A DNA stretch of 64,000 nt from NCBI GenBank assembly GCA_958295645.1, contig OY282361.1, positions 2,260,501 through 2,324,500 of the forward strand, read 5' to 3'. The stretch is from Longimicrobiales bacterium. Lineage in GTDB: Bacteria; Gemmatimonadota; Gemmatimonadetes; Longimicrobiales; Gaopeijiaceae. Position numbers and translations under genes: made by a program. Positions 51,637 to 60,787 of the stretch are shown here, in pieces. The notes beneath the pieces are model-generated. The model made no database searches. It had not been told where the DNA came from and saw only the letters and a list, made by a program, of their open reading frames with translations. Each line of letters starts with the position of its first letter. The stretch's first letter is position 1.

Positions 51637-52668
51637 ATGGCCGCACCGGCAACCGGTGCGCGACTCGATCATTTCCAACGTCGCATGCGATTGCGGGTCT
51701 CCCGCCGAAAGGACGCCTTGTCGCCGCACCGATCGTCCGTAGCTGTTCCCAGTCTCCCCCTCGACAACGCCGTCGGCGCGACGCCGTCTACCGTCCAGCC
51801 GTCGTCCGAGCGCGACTACGGCATTCCCCTCTCGCGGATTCCCGCCGCGAATGTGGCATCGGTGCCACAACGATCACCGTTGCGTTATCCCGGCGGCAAG
51901 ACATGGTTGATTCCGCACATTAGAACGTGGTTGTCGAGTCGCCCGACGCCTTCAGTGCTTCTCGAACCCTTTTGCGGCGGCGCGATTGTTTCGCTAACAG
52001 TCGCAGCCGAACGTCTGGCGACTCGTTGCATTTTCGTCGAGATCGACCGGGATGTCGCCGCCTTCTGGCACGCCTGTCTTTCTCACACGACCGATCTATG
52101 CAATAAGATCAGCGCTTTCGAAGCAACTAGGCGGAACGTTATTGCACTTGACAGACGTGTTCCAGCCGGTTTGGTCGATCAAGCTTTTCGAACGCTGGTA
52201 CTGAACCGCACTCGTCGCAGTGGCATTCTGGCACATGGCGCTTCCTTTACCCGTGTCGGAGAGAACGGCAAAGGCGTAGCGTCACGTTGGTATCCGGCAA
52301 CGCTTGTACGACGGTTGCGCGACATCGCAATGTTGTCCAATCGCATAGCGTTTTGCGAAGCTGATGGAATGAAGATGCTGGAATCTATTGCTTTGATCGA
52401 CGACGCAGTGATTTTCATTGATCCTCCGTATACCGCGGGTGGAAAGCGTGCAGGCCGCCGTCTCTATTTGCATCATGAGATCGATCACGCACGTATTTTT
52501 GCCATCTTGGCAGACACGAACGTAGACTTTCTGATGACTTACGACATGGCGCCAGAGATCGTCGACTTGGTTCACCGACATGGCTTTACAGCGGCCCGCG
52601 TCGCCATGAAGACTTCCCATCATGCTCGCTTGAACGAATTAATCGTCACGCGACATCGCGTTTTCTAG
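51637..52668 (+). CDS. D12-class (Dam-like) DNA adenine N6-methyltransferase
   Basis: This is a D12-class adenine methyltransferase. The SAM-binding motif is LRYPGGKTWLIPHI, followed by LLEPFCGGAIVSL, and the catalytic motif is FIDPPYTAGGK near residue 262. The domain needs only about ten residues before the YPGGK motif, so the first 70 residues of the frame are uncertain; alternative starts are ATG at 51685 and GTG at 51853 or 51862. The gene is AT-richer than the chromosome from about 51850 on. The NotI-like endonuclease gene follows after 30 bp, so the two likely form a restriction-modification pair. Confidence 0.85.
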   Translation: MAAPATGARLDHFQRRMRLRVSRRKDALSPHRSSVAVPSLPLDNAVGATPSTVQPSSERDYGIPLSRIPAANVASVPQRSPLRYPGGKTWLIPHIRTWLSSRPTPSVLLEPFCGGAIVSLTVAAERLATRCIFVEIDRDVAAFWHACLSHTTDLCNKISAFEATRRNVIALDRRVPAGLVDQAFRTLVLNRTRRSGILAHGASFTRVGENGKGVASRWYPATLVRRLRDIAMLSNRIAFCEADGMKMLESIALIDDAVIFIDPPYTAGGKRAGRRLYLHHEIDHARIFAILADTNVDFLMTYDMAPEIVDLVHRHGFTAARVAMKTSHHARLNELIVTRHRVF

Positions 52669-52698
52669 TATGGATGCAAACCCAGCGGCGTCTTTTTC

Positions 52699-53595
52699 GT
52701 GACGCGTGACCGCTACGGCATAGCAGACTGGTACGGTCAACACTTATTGACCTTGACGCCGGACGAGCGCATTCAGCTGGCTGGGCAAGCCCTCCGGCAC
52801 AGAGGTGCGACGGACGACAGCCTCCCTTGTCCCTTTCAAGACGGCCAAGCCTGCAAGAAGCCCGGCGGTGTCTGCGGAATCGCGCGATATGCCAATGACG
52901 ATGGGCGAATTCGTGCAGAAATAGAAGAGATGGTCGTAATGTGCCCGAAACGCTTCGAGCAAAACGAAGTGGTTCTGCATTGGCTTGCAGAAATCGTTGG
53001 ATTTGATCCCGAGGAGATCCAGGTCGCCCGCGAGGTGCCGTTTATGGAGAGCACTCAAACCGGCAAGCCCGCTGGAAAAATCGATTTTGTGATCGCCCAG
53101 CGTCGCTACGATAAACTAGAATGGCATGGCTTAGAGATGCAGGCAGTCTATTTCTCTGGCGAAAACATGCGTCACGACTTTCTTTGCCTCCACAACGACG
53201 ACCATGAACGGCCACCGTTTCCACAGAAGGTGCGGAGGCCGGATTGGCGATCTTCCAGCGCCAAGAGACTTTTGCCTCAACTTCTGATCAAGGCACCAAC
53301 CCTGCGACGCTGGAATGCAAAACTAGCTGTATGTGTCGATCCTCGATTCTTCGAAGCCATTGGAGGCCCTAGCGACAAGCCGCGCCATGACATCGATTCA
53401 GGCGACATCATATGGTTGACGCCCGACGTCACCGAAGACGACAATGGAACGCGTTGTCTTCAACGAGGTCATTGGGAGGTCTTGACCCTGGAGGAATCGC
53501 AGAAGAAGCTGCAATCGTCGGAGACGCTTTCCCGCCAGGCTTTTGAAGTCATGTTGACCAGCAAACTCGGACTGTCGCGACGCCGTGAGTGGTGA
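52699..53595 (+). CDS. NotI-family type II restriction endonuclease
   Basis: This 298-residue protein matches the NotI restriction enzyme family. The N-terminal metal-binding fold has four cysteines at about 44, 52, 59 and 82 (PCPFQ, ACKKPGGVCG, MCPKRF) and the opening YGIADWYG is family-typical. The nuclease centre is D129 in GKIDFVI and E146-x-Q148 in LEMQAV, matching the D...ExQ form of the PD-(D/E)XK site known from NotI. It is shorter than NotI (383 residues). The GTG start is 30 bp after the D12 methylase. Because the partner looks like an adenine methylase, the site may contain A, unlike the GCGGCCGC of NotI. Confidence 0.82.
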   Translation: MTRDRYGIADWYGQHLLTLTPDERIQLAGQALRHRGATDDSLPCPFQDGQACKKPGGVCGIARYANDDGRIRAEIEEMVVMCPKRFEQNEVVLHWLAEIVGFDPEEIQVAREVPFMESTQTGKPAGKIDFVIAQRRYDKLEWHGLEMQAVYFSGENMRHDFLCLHNDDHERPPFPQKVRRPDWRSSSAKRLLPQLLIKAPTLRRWNAKLAVCVDPRFFEAIGGPSDKPRHDIDSGDIIWLTPDVTEDDNGTRCLQRGHWEVLTLEESQKKLQSSETLSRQAFEVMLTSKLGLSRRREW

Positions 53596-53624
53596 CTAGG
53601 TTCCTAGATGGAGTCTAAAACAAT

Positions 53625-54125
53625 GTGGTGCAAGCCGCAACGACTATAATGGCTTTTCTGTCGTCTCTCTGCAACGCTGTCGCTAGCAAGATCTTCGGTC
53701 AACTATGGCAGACCTTCAAGCGGCATCGATTCGAACATCACGTCACGATTGCCTACGGAATAGTGGAGTTTTCTCCTAAAGAGATTCGTACCCCTCACGT
53801 CTTCGAAAAGAAGCTCCATATTGGTCCTTACCGAATTGCTCCGCCCCCTCGTCCATCAACAAGATTAAGATGGCTTGACTTTGCTCTTCTACAAATGAAC
53901 GATTTCGGCTTTGCTGATCATACAGTGAAATATAAGGGTAAACCAATCGGCACGATCCACGTAAATCCCGCGAAGACCGAAGGTCTTTGGTGCGTCACGA
54001 TAAGCCGTCGCGACGGCACACCCGTTCGCGACTATGCTCAATACCTATCGGCACCAAGTAGTGATGTCTTTACTCACGGCATTCTCCGAGCCTTACAAGC
54101 CCTCAAGGATCAAATCGGGACTTGA
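53625..54125 (+). CDS. Hypothetical protein within the restriction-modification module
   Basis: This frame of 166 residues (158 if the ATG at 53649 is used) lies 29 bp after the NotI-like gene and shares its AT-rich composition. A weakly hydrophobic N-terminus (MAFLSSLCNAVASKIFGQLW) is followed by a basic middle, a Pro-rich turn (IAPPPRPSTRLRWLDF) and a C-terminal half of predicted beta strands. No motif is recognised. Neither start has a clear ribosome site. Its position suggests a module component, for instance a third subunit or a controller, without direct evidence. Confidence 0.6.
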   Translation: MVQAATTIMAFLSSLCNAVASKIFGQLWQTFKRHRFEHHVTIAYGIVEFSPKEIRTPHVFEKKLHIGPYRIAPPPRPSTRLRWLDFALLQMNDFGFADHTVKYKGKPIGTIHVNPAKTEGLWCVTISRRDGTPVRDYAQYLSAPSSDVFTHGILRALQALKDQIGT

Positions 54126-54388
54126 TGCATCTCAGGGCCCTATCGCTGCAAGGGCCAACCGACATCGATCCACTTCCGCTTGGTGCAGGCAGCCTACGTT
54201 TCCAAGACGGCCGGGATCGGTCGTCGGCCTGCTCGAGGAGATGAAGATGCCGCTTGTAGGCTGGCGGGTTGTTGGTCGCGGTACAGGCGGCTGGGCTGGA
54301 TAGGCGATGACGGCCGTCGACGCGGCCTGGGACGCGTTCCATCCTTCCAATCTTGACAAAGACGTCCAGACGTCTCACCTTTCGTAGC

Positions 54389-55573
54389 ATGGAACACAGA
54401 AGGCGTCCCGGCGAAGTGCGCGATGCCGTGGTCAAGGTGTTGGAGACGAAGCCCGGCGGGGCTTCCGTCGCCGAGATCGTGGCTGGCGTGCACGACGTGA
54501 TCGGAGACGTGCCGAGGTCGAGCGTTCGTTCGTACCTTCGGCTCAACACGCCCCGCATGTTCGTTCGCCAGGGCCGTGGCCGCTACTTGCTGAACGAGGC
54601 TCTGGCCCCGCCAGCGGGCGTCCGTATCTCCGCCGAAAACGACCTTGAGGCCGAAGCCGACGCCCAGATCCGCTGGCCGAGCCGCTCTCTTGGGCGAACG
54701 AAGCTCTACCGAGCCGACTGTCTCGACTGGTTGGCGCGGGCGGAACCGAATTCCGTTCACGCCGTCGTCACGGACCCGCCGTATGGACTCGTGGAGTACT
54801 CCGCGAAGGAGCAAGCCAAGCTCCGCAGGCGACAGGGCGGCGTGTGGCGGTTGCCGCCTTCCTTCGACGGCGCGAAGAGGTCGCCGCTCCCTCGCTTCAC
54901 CGTGCTTTCGCAAACAGACTTGGATCACTTGTCTTTGTTCTTCGGGCGCTGGGCGCAGGCGCTGAAGCCAGTCCTCGTACCGGGTGCCAACGTTGTCGTC
55001 GCGGCAAATCCGCTGATGTCGTACTTGGTCGCCGTGGCGCTCGTGCAGGCGGGACTGGAGCGGAGGGGAGAGATCGTCCGGCTCGTCACCACCATGCGGG
55101 GAGGAGATCGGCCGAAGGGAGCTCACGACGAGTTCAGTGGCGTCAGCGTGATGCCGAGATCGATGTGGGAGCCCTGGCTGGTCTTCCGCAAGCCTCTGGA
55201 GGGCAGGGTTCAGGACAACCTTCGCAAGTGGGGCGCTGGAGGCTTTCGCCGTCCGTCTTCGGCGAAGCCCTTTGGCGACGTGATTCGTTCGTCGCCCACG
55301 CGAACAGAAGAACGAACGCTCGCGCCGCATCCCAGCTTGAAGCCTCAAGACTTCCTGCGCCAAGTGGTCAGGGGCGTGCTACCGCTGGGCGAAGGCGTCG
55401 TGCTCGATCCGTTCTGCGGCAGCGGTTCCACGCTCGCGGCAGCCGAAGCAGTGGGCTATCAGAGCATCGGCGTCGAGAAGGACTCCCACTACTTCGATCT
55501 CGCGTGCGAAGCCGTTCCGAAGCTGGCACGTTTGTCGTCGAGGTTACAACCCAGCCTGTCGTTGCAAGACTAA
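54389..55573 (+). CDS. Winged-helix-fused beta-class DNA methyltransferase (N4-cytosine or N6-adenine)
   Basis: This 394-residue methyltransferase has motif IV (TDPPYGLVEYS, residues 128-138) before motif I (LDPFCGSGSTLAAAEAVGY, near 340), the order of the beta class. Its first 75 residues form a winged helix-like domain (RDAVVKVLETKPGGASVAEIV, then VRSYLRLN and FVRQGRGRYLL), an uncommon addition. The ATG at 54389 starts right at that domain; an upstream in-frame TTG is less likely. Unlike the three genes before it, it has the host's high GC content, so it may have a separate origin. The upstream 263 bp (54126-54388) hold no convincing gene. Confidence 0.87.
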   Translation: MEHRRRPGEVRDAVVKVLETKPGGASVAEIVAGVHDVIGDVPRSSVRSYLRLNTPRMFVRQGRGRYLLNEALAPPAGVRISAENDLEAEADAQIRWPSRSLGRTKLYRADCLDWLARAEPNSVHAVVTDPPYGLVEYSAKEQAKLRRRQGGVWRLPPSFDGAKRSPLPRFTVLSQTDLDHLSLFFGRWAQALKPVLVPGANVVVAANPLMSYLVAVALVQAGLERRGEIVRLVTTMRGGDRPKGAHDEFSGVSVMPRSMWEPWLVFRKPLEGRVQDNLRKWGAGGFRRPSSAKPFGDVIRSSPTRTEERTLAPHPSLKPQDFLRQVVRGVLPLGEGVVLDPFCGSGSTLAAAEAVGYQSIGVEKDSHYFDLACEAVPKLARLSSRLQPSLSLQD

Positions 55574-55593
55574 GCCTCGGCTACGCCAACCCC

Positions 55594-56505
55594 CTACCGC
55601 CGCGTCACGCTACGATGGACCGCCCGCACGAACCGTTCCGGATTCGCGCCCCAGGTCGCGTCGAGGTCTTCGGTGGGACGGGCCGCGACGGCCTCGTCTT
55701 CGGTTTGGCCGGCGGCTACTAGGCGGGCGACGCGGAGGCGGACGGTCTCCAGCATGTCGCGGTAGGCGCGCAGGTCCTCGGGGGAGGCCATGGGGCCGTG
55801 GCCGGGGATGATGCGGGTGTCGGCGTCGGCTCGCTCCAGGACGAAGTTGGCCGCGGCGATCACGCCGTCGATGTCGCCGCCGCTGTCGACGTCCACGAAG
55901 GGGTAGCGGCCGTTGAAGAAGGTGTCGCCCATGTGGAAGACGTTGGCGCGGGGGAAGTGGACGATGGCGTCGCCGTCGGTGTGGGCGGCGGGGATGTGGG
56001 CGACTTCGATGTGCCGGCCGTTCCAGTGGAAGCGGATGGAGTGGTCGAAGGAGACGACCGGCAGGGCGGCGGGGGGAGCTTGGCTGGAGCGGCCTGCGAG
56101 TTCGCCGAATTCGGCGGGGTTCATGCGACGGTAGACGTTCTCGTGCGCGACGATCATCGCGCCCGCCTTGCCCAAGTTCTCGTTGCCGCCGGTGTGATCG
56201 CCGTGCCAGTGCGTGTTCAGCACCCAACGGACGGGCTCGTCGGTCGCCGCGGCGACGGCGGCCAGGATCTTCTCGGTCAGCGGGGCGTATTGGTCGTCGA
56301 TGAGGAATGCGCCGTCCTCGCCTACCGAAAGGCCGATGTTGCCGCCTCGCCCGACCAGCACGAACAAGTCCTCCTCCAACTCGATGGTCTCGATCACGAC
56401 TTCCGACATGTCCTGCTGCGCCTGGGCCTGCGCCGGAATTGCGCCCATGGCGGCCAACACGATCAGAAGGGCTGGGACGGGCGTGGCTGACGATATGTCG
56501 TTCAT
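55594..56505 (-). CDS. Secreted metallo-beta-lactamase-fold hydrolase
   Basis: This 303-residue protein has a signal peptide (PALLIVLAAMGAIPAQAQAQ) and the full MBL zinc motif HWHGDHTGG near residue 98, with later His in HIPAAHTDGD and the final IIPGHGP. The family is the glyoxalase-II/quinoprotein-associated type rather than the ArgRS-like branch of the MBL gene at 40242. Start 56505 gives the best signal peptide. It converges on the methyltransferase gene with 20 bp between stops. Substrate unknown; it is not clearly a beta-lactamase. Confidence 0.88.
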   Translation of the reverse strand: MNDISSATPVPALLIVLAAMGAIPAQAQAQQDMSEVVIETIELEEDLFVLVGRGGNIGLSVGEDGAFLIDDQYAPLTEKILAAVAAATDEPVRWVLNTHWHGDHTGGNENLGKAGAMIVAHENVYRRMNPAEFGELAGRSSQAPPAALPVVSFDHSIRFHWNGRHIEVAHIPAAHTDGDAIVHFPRANVFHMGDTFFNGRYPFVDVDSGGDIDGVIAAANFVLERADADTRIIPGHGPMASPEDLRAYRDMLETVRLRVARLVAAGQTEDEAVAARPTEDLDATWGANPERFVRAVHRSVTRR

Positions 56506-56719
56506 GGCTCTGCTCCTATGGCTTGCCTGCCTCCCTCGGGAGACGAGGCTGGTGTGGTCGGTGGAGGCGACGGCTGTCAAGCATCAACCTTGCATCCACC
56601 TGCCACAATGACGCAAGCTAGGACGACCTGTCCGGCCCAAGAGGCAGCCGCAACCCAGCAACAAGAGGCAACCGAAGAAGACTGGGACGTCACGCTGGCC
56701 CGGGGCGACACCCGAGACG

Positions 56720-57742
56720 CTAAGGCGGCGCGCTCCCCTCCAACGAGGCTTGGAGCGCCGGGCGGCCTCCGGCGGCCAAGTCCAGCAACACGCCGTCCTT
56801 GACGCCGACGTTGGGGACCACGATGCGGTCGGCGCCCGCGAGTTCGGCGAAGCGCTGATAGACGAGAGCGGCGGGGAGGATGACGTCGGCGCGATCCGGG
56901 CGCAGGCGGAGCCGCTCGATTCGTTCGCGAACCGTCATGCCGGCAAGCAGATGCACGACCGCGTCCAGCCGGCGTTTGGAGAGCACGGCAACGCGCGAGG
57001 GGTTCACGTAGTCGAGCGCCAGCTTGGCGATGGATTCGGCGTTGCCCCCGGTCGCCGCGAAGGAGACAGGGTCCGCGCCGTCCGGTGCGACGGACATGGG
57101 GCTCGGTGCGCTCGGTATGTCGAGGGTTCGGATTTCGCGTTCCACCCACTCGCGCACGGTGTCCGCGCAACCCTCGGCCGCCTCCATTCTCTCGAGCAGC
57201 CGCACGGTGCCTATCCGGTGCGACTCGCTTCGGAGGATGCCCGCGTGGTTCACCAACGAGACTTCCACGCTCCCGCCGCCCAGGTCGACCAGCACCCAGC
57301 GGCCCCGCGAGAAGTCCACGCGCCGGCTTGCGGCGAGATGCACGAGGCGCGCCTCCTCCCGGCCGTCGATCGGCTCCAGAACGATGTCAGATTCTTGGTA
57401 GATTCTGTCCAAGAACTCGTCGCGATTGGCCGCCTCCCTTGTCGCGCTGGTCGCCACGGCCTGTTGCGAGTCCACGCCCAGCCGGTCCAATTCGGCGCGA
57501 AAACGACGAAACGCGGCTACCGCTTCGTCCATGGTCTCCGGGTCGAGCAATCCCCGCGTGAAGACGCCGTGGCCCAAGCGGACGGGAAAGCGAAGCCTCG
57601 CGACGACGGAATAGTCCGATGGGACGGCACCGCCGGGATCCCCGGGGACCCCCGCCGAATCCGGCGCACAAGCGAAGTCGGCCGCCACAAACCGGATCGC
57701 GTTCGACCCGGCGTCGATCGCGGCTACGCGAAGTGCAGCCAT
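56720..57742 (-). CDS. Ppx/GppA family exopolyphosphatase
   Basis: This 340-residue protein belongs to the ASKHA-fold Ppx/GppA family, which cleaves phosphate from polyphosphate or pppGpp. The P-loops are AAIDAGSNAIRF at the start and LVDLGGGSVEVSL in the middle, with EAVAAFRRFR and SATREAANRDEFL between. The second ATG at 57742 places AAIDAGS at residue 8, as is usual. The C-terminal HD-like domain of the longer enzymes is absent, so it is the short form. The region of 214 bp between its stop and the MBL gene has no gene. Confidence 0.9.
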   Translation of the reverse strand: MAALRVAAIDAGSNAIRFVAADFACAPDSAGVPGDPGGAVPSDYSVVARLRFPVRLGHGVFTRGLLDPETMDEAVAAFRRFRAELDRLGVDSQQAVATSATREAANRDEFLDRIYQESDIVLEPIDGREEARLVHLAASRRVDFSRGRWVLVDLGGGSVEVSLVNHAGILRSESHRIGTVRLLERMEAAEGCADTVREWVEREIRTLDIPSAPSPMSVAPDGADPVSFAATGGNAESIAKLALDYVNPSRVAVLSKRRLDAVVHLLAGMTVRERIERLRLRPDRADVILPAALVYQRFAELAGADRIVVPNVGVKDGVLLDLAAGGRPALQASLEGSAPP

Positions 57743-57879
57743 CCGCACGCGTTCAGGGAATCAGCCACGGCGTCGAGCGCGGCAAGCACGCGACCACCCG
57801 CAACACTGGGCGAGCCGCGCTGGCCGACGTGCGTGACATACGGCCATCGGCACGCGATCGAAGGAGTCGGGCGGCGCGG

Positions 57880-60642
57880 CTAACTGGCGGGGCGGTCTCG
57901 TCGTGCGGCTCCGTAGTGGATGCTGTTGAACAGCAGGGGGAAGGTACCGTGGGGCTGCGAGCGGAAGGTGATCTTCGGGCCGAAGAGGAAGAGCTTGCCG
58001 GCGCCCACATCCGCCTCGACCATGCTGGTCCCGCCTTCCAGATGCTCTTGGCCCCACGCCCAACCGCTGATCAGGGGCTCCGGCGAGTCGTACCAAGCCA
58101 GGCGGCGGACTCCGTCGGCGCCGGGGGCGATCCGGAACACGGGGCTGTGGCTGTGGAGAATCCGCGCGCGCGCACCAAGGCCATAGGTGACGGGACTCCC
58201 GTGCTCCACGCGGACTTCGTGAACGGAGCCCGGCGTGAAGTAGTCGTCTCGGCTCAGGGGGGCGCCCTGCCCGTCAAGCAGATAGTCTTCCACCGGCAGG
58301 CCCAGGCGACCGGCCAGCGCCGTGGACGAACCGACCGCCACCACCGCGCCGCCCTGCTCCAGGAACTCCCGCAACGCCGGCACGCTCCGCTCCGCCGACA
58401 GCGATCCCACCCTCGCGCGCAACGAGTCGGGCAGGCTCGCCAGAAACTCGTCGCTCGGTCCGCCCCGGAATCCCCGGCCTCCGCTCCCCAATGCGCCGTC
58501 GGGCAGCACGATCACGTCGAACCGGCCCGCGAGCCCACCTGCGTCCACTTCGGGCGGATAGATCACCTCAAAGTCGAACTCGAAGTTCTCCAGCACGTAG
58601 CGCGTCCAGCCGGAGGGCATCGAACCGCCGTAGCGGTCCCACAGGCCGACTCTCGCGTCCGAAAGCGCCATTGCGCCGCCCGCGGCGGGCGCTTGGTCCA
58701 CGCCGTGGAAGGAAATCCCCAGCTCCGCGGCCCACTCCTCCACCCTTTCCCGGCTCGCCGAGGCCGCCGGGAAGTAGAAGGCGCCGGGCGCAAAGCTCAT
58801 GTCCCCAGCGGCGAACTCTTCCGCCAGCCAGGACACCTCGCCGCCGTCGCGCAGCACCCGGTTCGCGACAACGAAGGCGTCGTTCACATGCGCAGTCACG
58901 AAGCCCGCCGGCGAGGCCGCTCCGGTCACGCGCCCGGGCCGGGGCTCGGCCATCCAGTCCACCTCCTCGAAGGGGCCGCTGACCGGCTCCAGGACGCGGT
59001 CGAACTCCACGCCCATCTGAAGCGCCAGCGTCCAGCCCGCATTGTCGTAGGGCGCGATGGGCGGGCCGCCGGGGTACTGGAAGTCGTTCGGATGGTTCTG
59101 CGGCTCGAACATGTCGATCACGTGGGGCCTGAACGCCTGCGCCGTGACGACCACGTAGGAGCCCTCCGGATAGTCCTTCCCCGCTAGGGCGAAGTCGCGG
59201 GCGGCGACATGGACGGTTACGCCGTTCTTGAGCAACGCGTTGACGAACTTGGTCGCCGTCGCGAAGTCGCGCTGGTCCGAAGGCAACACGTACGCGCGCG
59301 CGTCCCGGTTGGCAGGGTCGCGCAGGTGGGCCTCGTAGTCGGCGAGCGAGCCGCGCGGGCCCACGTCCTCCGCCACGCGGTCGATCCACTTCGGCAGCAC
59401 CGTCCAGGAGTCCCGGCTGCCCCGCTCGATCGAGTTCATCCCCATGCGCCAGATGTTGAAGAGCAGGTGCTCGCGGTTCCGCGCCGCATAGTCCAGCACC
59501 GCTCGGTTTGCAGTCTGCGAATAGTCGACGGACTGCCTGAAGCGCCAGGTGCCGGGCGGCACGGGCATGGGCAGATCGCCGTGCGTGATCTGCCGGTTGG
59601 GAAGGAACGGTATCTCAATGGGCGTGGGATGGCCGATCGTCTCCGTGAGGAGCCCGATCATGTTGTGGAAGTACGGAGTCGTGCGCAGTCCTCCGTTCCA
59701 CCAAGTCGAATAGCTCGCGCCGCGCCGCATGGTCGTGCCGCCCTTGCCTTCGACCACCATCCTGTGGTGCATCGCGGAGCCCACTTGGTCCAGGCTCGTG
59801 ATGATGATGGGATCGAGGTTGTGGTTCGGCGGATCGCGAAACGGGGGCGCGAACATCACGGTCCCCTGCGGGCCGGTCTGGTGATGGTTGTAGACGATCT
59901 GCGGGAACCACTCCCGGTAGACCACCCGGTTCATGTTCTCGGTCTCGGCCAGCGAGGCCATGTAGAAGTCGCGGTTGTTGTCGTGTCCGGCGTACTTGTT
60001 GTAGAGCGCGGGGACGCCTTGGGTCGTGCGCTCGAGCGGATCGTCGTGGCGCATGTACCAGTTCGCGACCAAGGCGTGGCCGTCCGGATTGGCATGGGTC
60101 GCCAGCAGGACGACTTCGTCCAGGAAGCGCATGGTCTCCGCGTCCTCCCGGCTCACCATCTGCCAGACGAGCTCCATGAGCTGCTGGGCACCCAAGACCT
60201 CCGTCGCGTGGAGCCCGCCGTCGATCCACACGACCGCCTTGCCCTCGGCCGCCAGCGCGCGGGCCTCGTCCTCGCCGATTCCTTCGGCCAGGGCCAGCCG
60301 GCGCGCGATCTCCTTGTAGCGGGCCAAGTCGGACCGGTTGGCGGGAGAGGTGAGGACGGCCATCCACTGGTCGCGGCCTTCGGACGTCTTGCCGATGGAC
60401 TCGACGGTCATGCGGTCCGACTGCTCCGCCAGCAGATGCCAGTACTCGGTCAGCCCTTGGTAGTTGACGAGCTGGTAGTCGGTTCCCAGGCGGAATCCGA
60501 ACTGCTCTTCGGGAGAGGTGAGCTGCGCAGAGGCTCCGCTGGCCGGAAGGACGACGGCGGCGAGCGCGAAGGCAAGCGCAGGACGGGCCAGCGAAAGCTT
60601 GGCGAGAGAGACGAGAGAGCGAACGGCGGCGAATCTGCCCAC
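57880..60642 (-). CDS. Secreted M14-family zinc carboxypeptidase with C-terminal extension
   Basis: This 920-residue protein has a signal peptide (residues about 17-40, ending SGASAQ) and an M14 peptidase domain with the zinc ligands H145 and E148 in GGLHATE, a third ligand His in YNHHQTG near 250 and a TETIGHPTP block near 340. The 450-residue C-terminal part includes a glutamine-amidotransferase-like or lyase-like region around VIYPPEVDAGGLAGRFDVIVLPDGALG. It is typical of large secreted peptidases with this two-part plan in several phyla. Likely a periplasmic or outer-surface metallopeptidase. Confidence 0.92.
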   Translation of the reverse strand: MGRFAAVRSLVSLAKLSLARPALAFALAAVVLPASGASAQLTSPEEQFGFRLGTDYQLVNYQGLTEYWHLLAEQSDRMTVESIGKTSEGRDQWMAVLTSPANRSDLARYKEIARRLALAEGIGEDEARALAAEGKAVVWIDGGLHATEVLGAQQLMELVWQMVSREDAETMRFLDEVVLLATHANPDGHALVANWYMRHDDPLERTTQGVPALYNKYAGHDNNRDFYMASLAETENMNRVVYREWFPQIVYNHHQTGPQGTVMFAPPFRDPPNHNLDPIIITSLDQVGSAMHHRMVVEGKGGTTMRRGASYSTWWNGGLRTTPYFHNMIGLLTETIGHPTPIEIPFLPNRQITHGDLPMPVPPGTWRFRQSVDYSQTANRAVLDYAARNREHLLFNIWRMGMNSIERGSRDSWTVLPKWIDRVAEDVGPRGSLADYEAHLRDPANRDARAYVLPSDQRDFATATKFVNALLKNGVTVHVAARDFALAGKDYPEGSYVVVTAQAFRPHVIDMFEPQNHPNDFQYPGGPPIAPYDNAGWTLALQMGVEFDRVLEPVSGPFEEVDWMAEPRPGRVTGAASPAGFVTAHVNDAFVVANRVLRDGGEVSWLAEEFAAGDMSFAPGAFYFPAASASRERVEEWAAELGISFHGVDQAPAAGGAMALSDARVGLWDRYGGSMPSGWTRYVLENFEFDFEVIYPPEVDAGGLAGRFDVIVLPDGALGSGGRGFRGGPSDEFLASLPDSLRARVGSLSAERSVPALREFLEQGGAVVAVGSSTALAGRLGLPVEDYLLDGQGAPLSRDDYFTPGSVHEVRVEHGSPVTYGLGARARILHSHSPVFRIAPGADGVRRLAWYDSPEPLISGWAWGQEHLEGGTSMVEADVGAGKLFLFGPKITFRSQPHGTFPLLFNSIHYGAARRDRPAS

Positions 60643-60787
60643 GGTCGGAAGGCTCCTGGATGGCGAGACGACGTTGGATGACGAATCAGCCTCTAGAGTA
60701 GCGCGGAAGGGGGCCGCGGAGAAAGGGAGGCGGGTTCGAGCGGGGGATTGCGCGGATTGCGCGGACGCGGAGGATTTGCTCGGACGA

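Noticed and set aside
54307-54388. Short forward frame of about 26 residues before the winged-helix methyltransferase
   Set aside because: It has no ribosome site, no motif and no conservation argument.
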